Below, in pieces: positions 5,567-7,163 of a DNA stretch of 7,163 nucleotides. Origin of the DNA: Yoonia sp. (GTDB lineage Bacteria > Pseudomonadota > Alphaproteobacteria > Rhodobacterales > Rhodobacteraceae); the NCBI GenBank assembly GCA_020627605.1, contig JAHDGO010000103.1:1-7163 (forward strand), read 5' to 3'. Position 1 is the first letter of the stretch. Each line of letters starts with the position of its first letter. A program made the translations under genes and the position numbers. The notes beneath the pieces were generated by a model. It had not been told where the DNA came from, made no database searches, and worked only from the letters and a program-made list of their open reading frames with translations.

Positions 5567-6051
5567 TGCAGATAGTAATCCCCGCGCAAATTGTTCAAAG
5601 CAAAGAACTGTCTCGCGGTTTCGACCATCAGGCACTCTGCCCCAGCGGGCCCTGCTGCGGAACCGAATGGCTTGGCGAGTGCCAATGCATTGTCGCAGGT
5701 CGCGTCACGATAGGTGATCCACGCGCGCTGCATTTCGCGCAGACCAATGATGAGGGACTGCGGCGCATACCCCAGGTCTTCAGCCTCCCGTTCCCGGGCG
5801 AGGCGCTGCAGATCGCGATATTCCGCGTTGAGCGTCAGGTCCCAGGCTGCCGCTTCTGCCTCTCGACAGGCGGCAAGAACCGAATTGGGACCACCACCAT
5901 TTCTCTGCACACATTCATCGGCCTGCCGTCCGACGCAGTTCATCGGGTTTTCCTGAATGGCCAGACAGCGGTCAATCAGGTGGCGATCAATGCTGAAGTC
6001 TTGCGCAGCGGCAGGCATCGCCAAGAGGATCAGAACAAGGAAACGGGTCAC
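5563..6051 (-). CDS. Secreted LprI-like / DUF1311-type cysteine-rich protein
   Basis: The 162-residue product has a clear signal peptide, [16 protein letters not shown], with likely cleavage before QDFS, so it should act in the periplasm. The mature part carries the pattern of the lysozyme-inhibitor LprI N-terminal family (DUF1311): a Cys then [12 protein letters not shown] (62-81), [14 protein letters not shown] at 107-120, a Gly-Ser pair at 130-131, and a final Cys at 140 followed by an ETARQ stretch. Six cysteines (29, 39, 47, 62, 119, 140) would allow three disulphides. The family includes a mycobacterial lysozyme inhibitor, but most members have no proven role, so the lysozyme link should not be assumed here. 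The start is a GTG at 6051 overlapping the ivd stop by 4 nt (GTGA). No step of leucine breakdown needs such a protein; its position suggests only shared expression. Confidence 0.85.
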   Translation of the reverse strand: MTRFLVLILLAMPAAAQDFSIDRHLIDRCLAIQENPMNCVGRQADECVQRNGGGPNSVLAACREAEAAAWDLTLNAEYRDLQRLAREREAEDLGYAPQSLIIGLREMQRAWITYRDATCDNALALAKPFGSAAGPAGAECLMVETARQFFALNNLRGDYYLQ

Positions 6052-7163
6052 CCCATCGCCCCCATCATCTCGCGCCCGACCAGCATCCGACGGATCTCTG
6101 ACGTCCCGGCCCCGATCTCCATCAGCTTGGCATCGCGGAAAATCCGCGCGACAGGCGCGTCGTTCAGGAACCCGGCCCCGCCCATCGCTTGCACGGCCTG
6201 ATGGGCCTGTTTCATGGCCTCCTCAGAGGCATAGAGACAGCAGGCCGCCGCATCCTGCCGCGTAACCGTGCCCCGGTCACAAGCGCGCGCGACCTCATAG
6301 ACATAGGCCCGCGCCGAATTCATCGCCGTATACATATCCGCCAGTTTGCCCTGCATCAGCTGGAAGTTCCCGATGGGTGTTCCGAATTGCTTGCGGCTGG
6401 CGACATAGGGCATCACCTCATCCAGACAGGCGGCCATGATGCCAAGGCCGATGCCCGCCAGCACAACGCGCTCGTAATCAAGGCCAGACATCAAGACGCG
6501 GACGCCCTTGCCTTCCTCGCCCAGCACGTTGTCAAACGGGACCTGCACGTCGTCAAAGATCAACTCGGCGGTATTCGACCCGCGCATCCCCAGCTTGTCG
6601 AAATGAGGTGAGGTGGAAAACCCGGTCATTTCCTTTTCGATCAGAAAGGCGGTGATGCCCTTTGATCCGGCGTCCGGGTCCGTCTTGGCATAGACCACCA
6701 GCGTGTCGGCATCCGGCCCGTTTGTGATCCAGTATTTGTTGCCGTTCAGGCGGTAGTGATCGTTGCGCTTTTCGGCGCGCAGGGTCATCGACACCACGTC
6801 GGACCCCGCCCCGGCCTCTGACATGGCCAGCGCGCCGACATGTTCACCGGAAATCAGGCGCGGCAGGTATTTCTGTTTCTGGTCCTCGTTGCCGTTCAGC
6901 TTGATCTGGTTCACGCAAAGATTGGAATGCGCGCCATAAGACAGGCTGACCGATGCGCTGGCCCGTGCGATTTCCTCTATCGCGACCGTGTGGGCAAGGT
7001 AGGACATGCCCGCGCCGCCATATTCCTCGTCAACGGTCACGCCCAACAGACCCAATTCGCCCATTTCTTGCCAGAGTGCTGGGGGGAAAGCGTTGTCGCG
7101 GTCGATTTCTGCCGCCATCGGCTTGACCCGATCTTGCGCCCAACCATGCACCATATCGCGCAG
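6048..7163 (-). CDS. ivd: Isovaleryl-CoA dehydrogenase (5' end cut by window)
   Basis: This FAD enzyme of the acyl-CoA dehydrogenase family oxidises isovaleryl-CoA to 3-methylcrotonyl-CoA and passes electrons to electron-transfer flavoprotein. The frame stays open to the window edge: Leu-Arg-Asp precede the first visible Met, giving 371 visible residues. About 15-20 N-terminal residues are likely missing, judged from the usual length. Counted from that Met, seen are [16 protein letters not shown] at 69-84, typical of Ivd, the FAD/substrate stretch [11 protein letters not shown] at 110-120, and [10 protein letters not shown] at 141-150. [12 protein letters not shown] at 223-234 has Glu228 at the place of the Ivd catalytic base; short- and medium-chain dehydrogenases carry theirs elsewhere. 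[20 protein letters not shown] follows at 254-273, then the C-terminal MGGAGFLND and [11 protein letters not shown]. It is the first gene of the leucine set in this window, and its TGA stop overlaps the start of the LprI-like gene by 4 nt. Confidence 0.96.
   Translation of the reverse strand: MRDMVHGWAQDRVKPMAAEIDRDNAFPPALWQEMGELGLLGVTVDEEYGGAGMSYLAHTVAIEEIARASASVSLSYGAHSNLCVNQIKLNGNEDQKQKYLPRLISGEHVGALAMSEAGAGSDVVSMTLRAEKRNDHYRLNGNKYWITNGPDADTLVVYAKTDPDAGSKGITAFLIEKEMTGFSTSPHFDKLGMRGSNTAELIFDDVQVPFDNVLGEEGKGVRVLMSGLDYERVVLAGIGLGIMAACLDEVMPYVASRKQFGTPIGNFQLMQGKLADMYTAMNSARAYVYEVARACDRGTVTRQDAAACCLYASEEAMKQAHQAVQAMGGAGFLNDAPVARIFRDAKLMEIGAGTSEIRRMLVGREMMGAMG

Noticed and set aside
5567..5635. 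Upstream start for the 97-residue protein, giving 120 residues
   Set aside because: The extra residues are encoded in the LprI-like gene, show no signal sequence and would bury the basic-hydrophobic anchor; the ATG at 5566 gives the 4-nt overlap seen throughout.
1..7163. CRISPR, phage, insertion sequence, toxin-antitoxin or tRNA signals
   Set aside because: I read both strands for direct repeat arrays, transposase motifs, terminal inverted repeats and tRNA-like folds and saw none; the window is a compact metabolic operon.

Overview
This window is a slice of a leucine (isovalerate/leucine) catabolism operon. It probably comes from an alphaproteobacterium of the Rhodobacterales/roseobacter type. 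The evidence for the lineage is the high GC, the roseobacter-like wording of the isovaleryl-CoA dehydrogenase and methylcrotonyl-CoA carboxylase proteins, and a GC-rich palindromic repeat ending in an AT-rich tail and AGAAGAAG, a style I recall from that family. No 16S or other marker is present, so the genus is open. All recognised genes lie on the minus strand, so transcription runs from 7163 towards 1. Both ends of the window cut through a gene, so the operon promoter and terminator lie outside it.

Layout in transcription order: isovaleryl-CoA dehydrogenase (7163-6048, 5' end cut); a secreted LprI-like/DUF1311-type cysteine-rich protein (6051-5563); a 97-residue exported or membrane-anchored unknown (5566-5273); an easily missed 37-codon small ORF (5276-5163); the carboxyltransferase (beta) subunit of methylcrotonyl-CoA carboxylase (5166-3604); a 66-bp spacer with two RNA hairpins and a possible 24-codon ORF; a 220-residue unknown with a central hydrophobic segment (3537-2875); the biotin-carrying alpha subunit (2872-962); a glutathione S-transferase-like protein with a repeat-derived tail (965-255); and the first 86 codons of hydroxymethylglutaryl-CoA lyase (258-1).

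The four enzymes of the core act in order: isovaleryl-CoA to 3-methylcrotonyl-CoA (Ivd), to 3-methylglutaconyl-CoA (MccA/MccB), and then, after a hydratase not seen here, 3-hydroxy-3-methylglutaryl-CoA to acetoacetate plus acetyl-CoA (HMG-CoA lyase). The hydratase gene is probably just outside the window; this is inference.

The packing is the striking part. Six junctions are exact 4-nt ATGA or GTGA stop/start overlaps and one is a 2-nt gap, so nearly the whole set could be translationally coupled. The only real spacer is the one after mccB. Three proteins with no role in leucine breakdown that I can name, plus the small ORF, are threaded through this chain. I found no phage, CRISPR, insertion sequence, tRNA or rRNA signal. 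I see no clear case for a wholly new system. The best leads are the coupled small ORF ahead of mccB, the embedded envelope proteins, and the repeat that has become coding sequence at the end of the GST gene.
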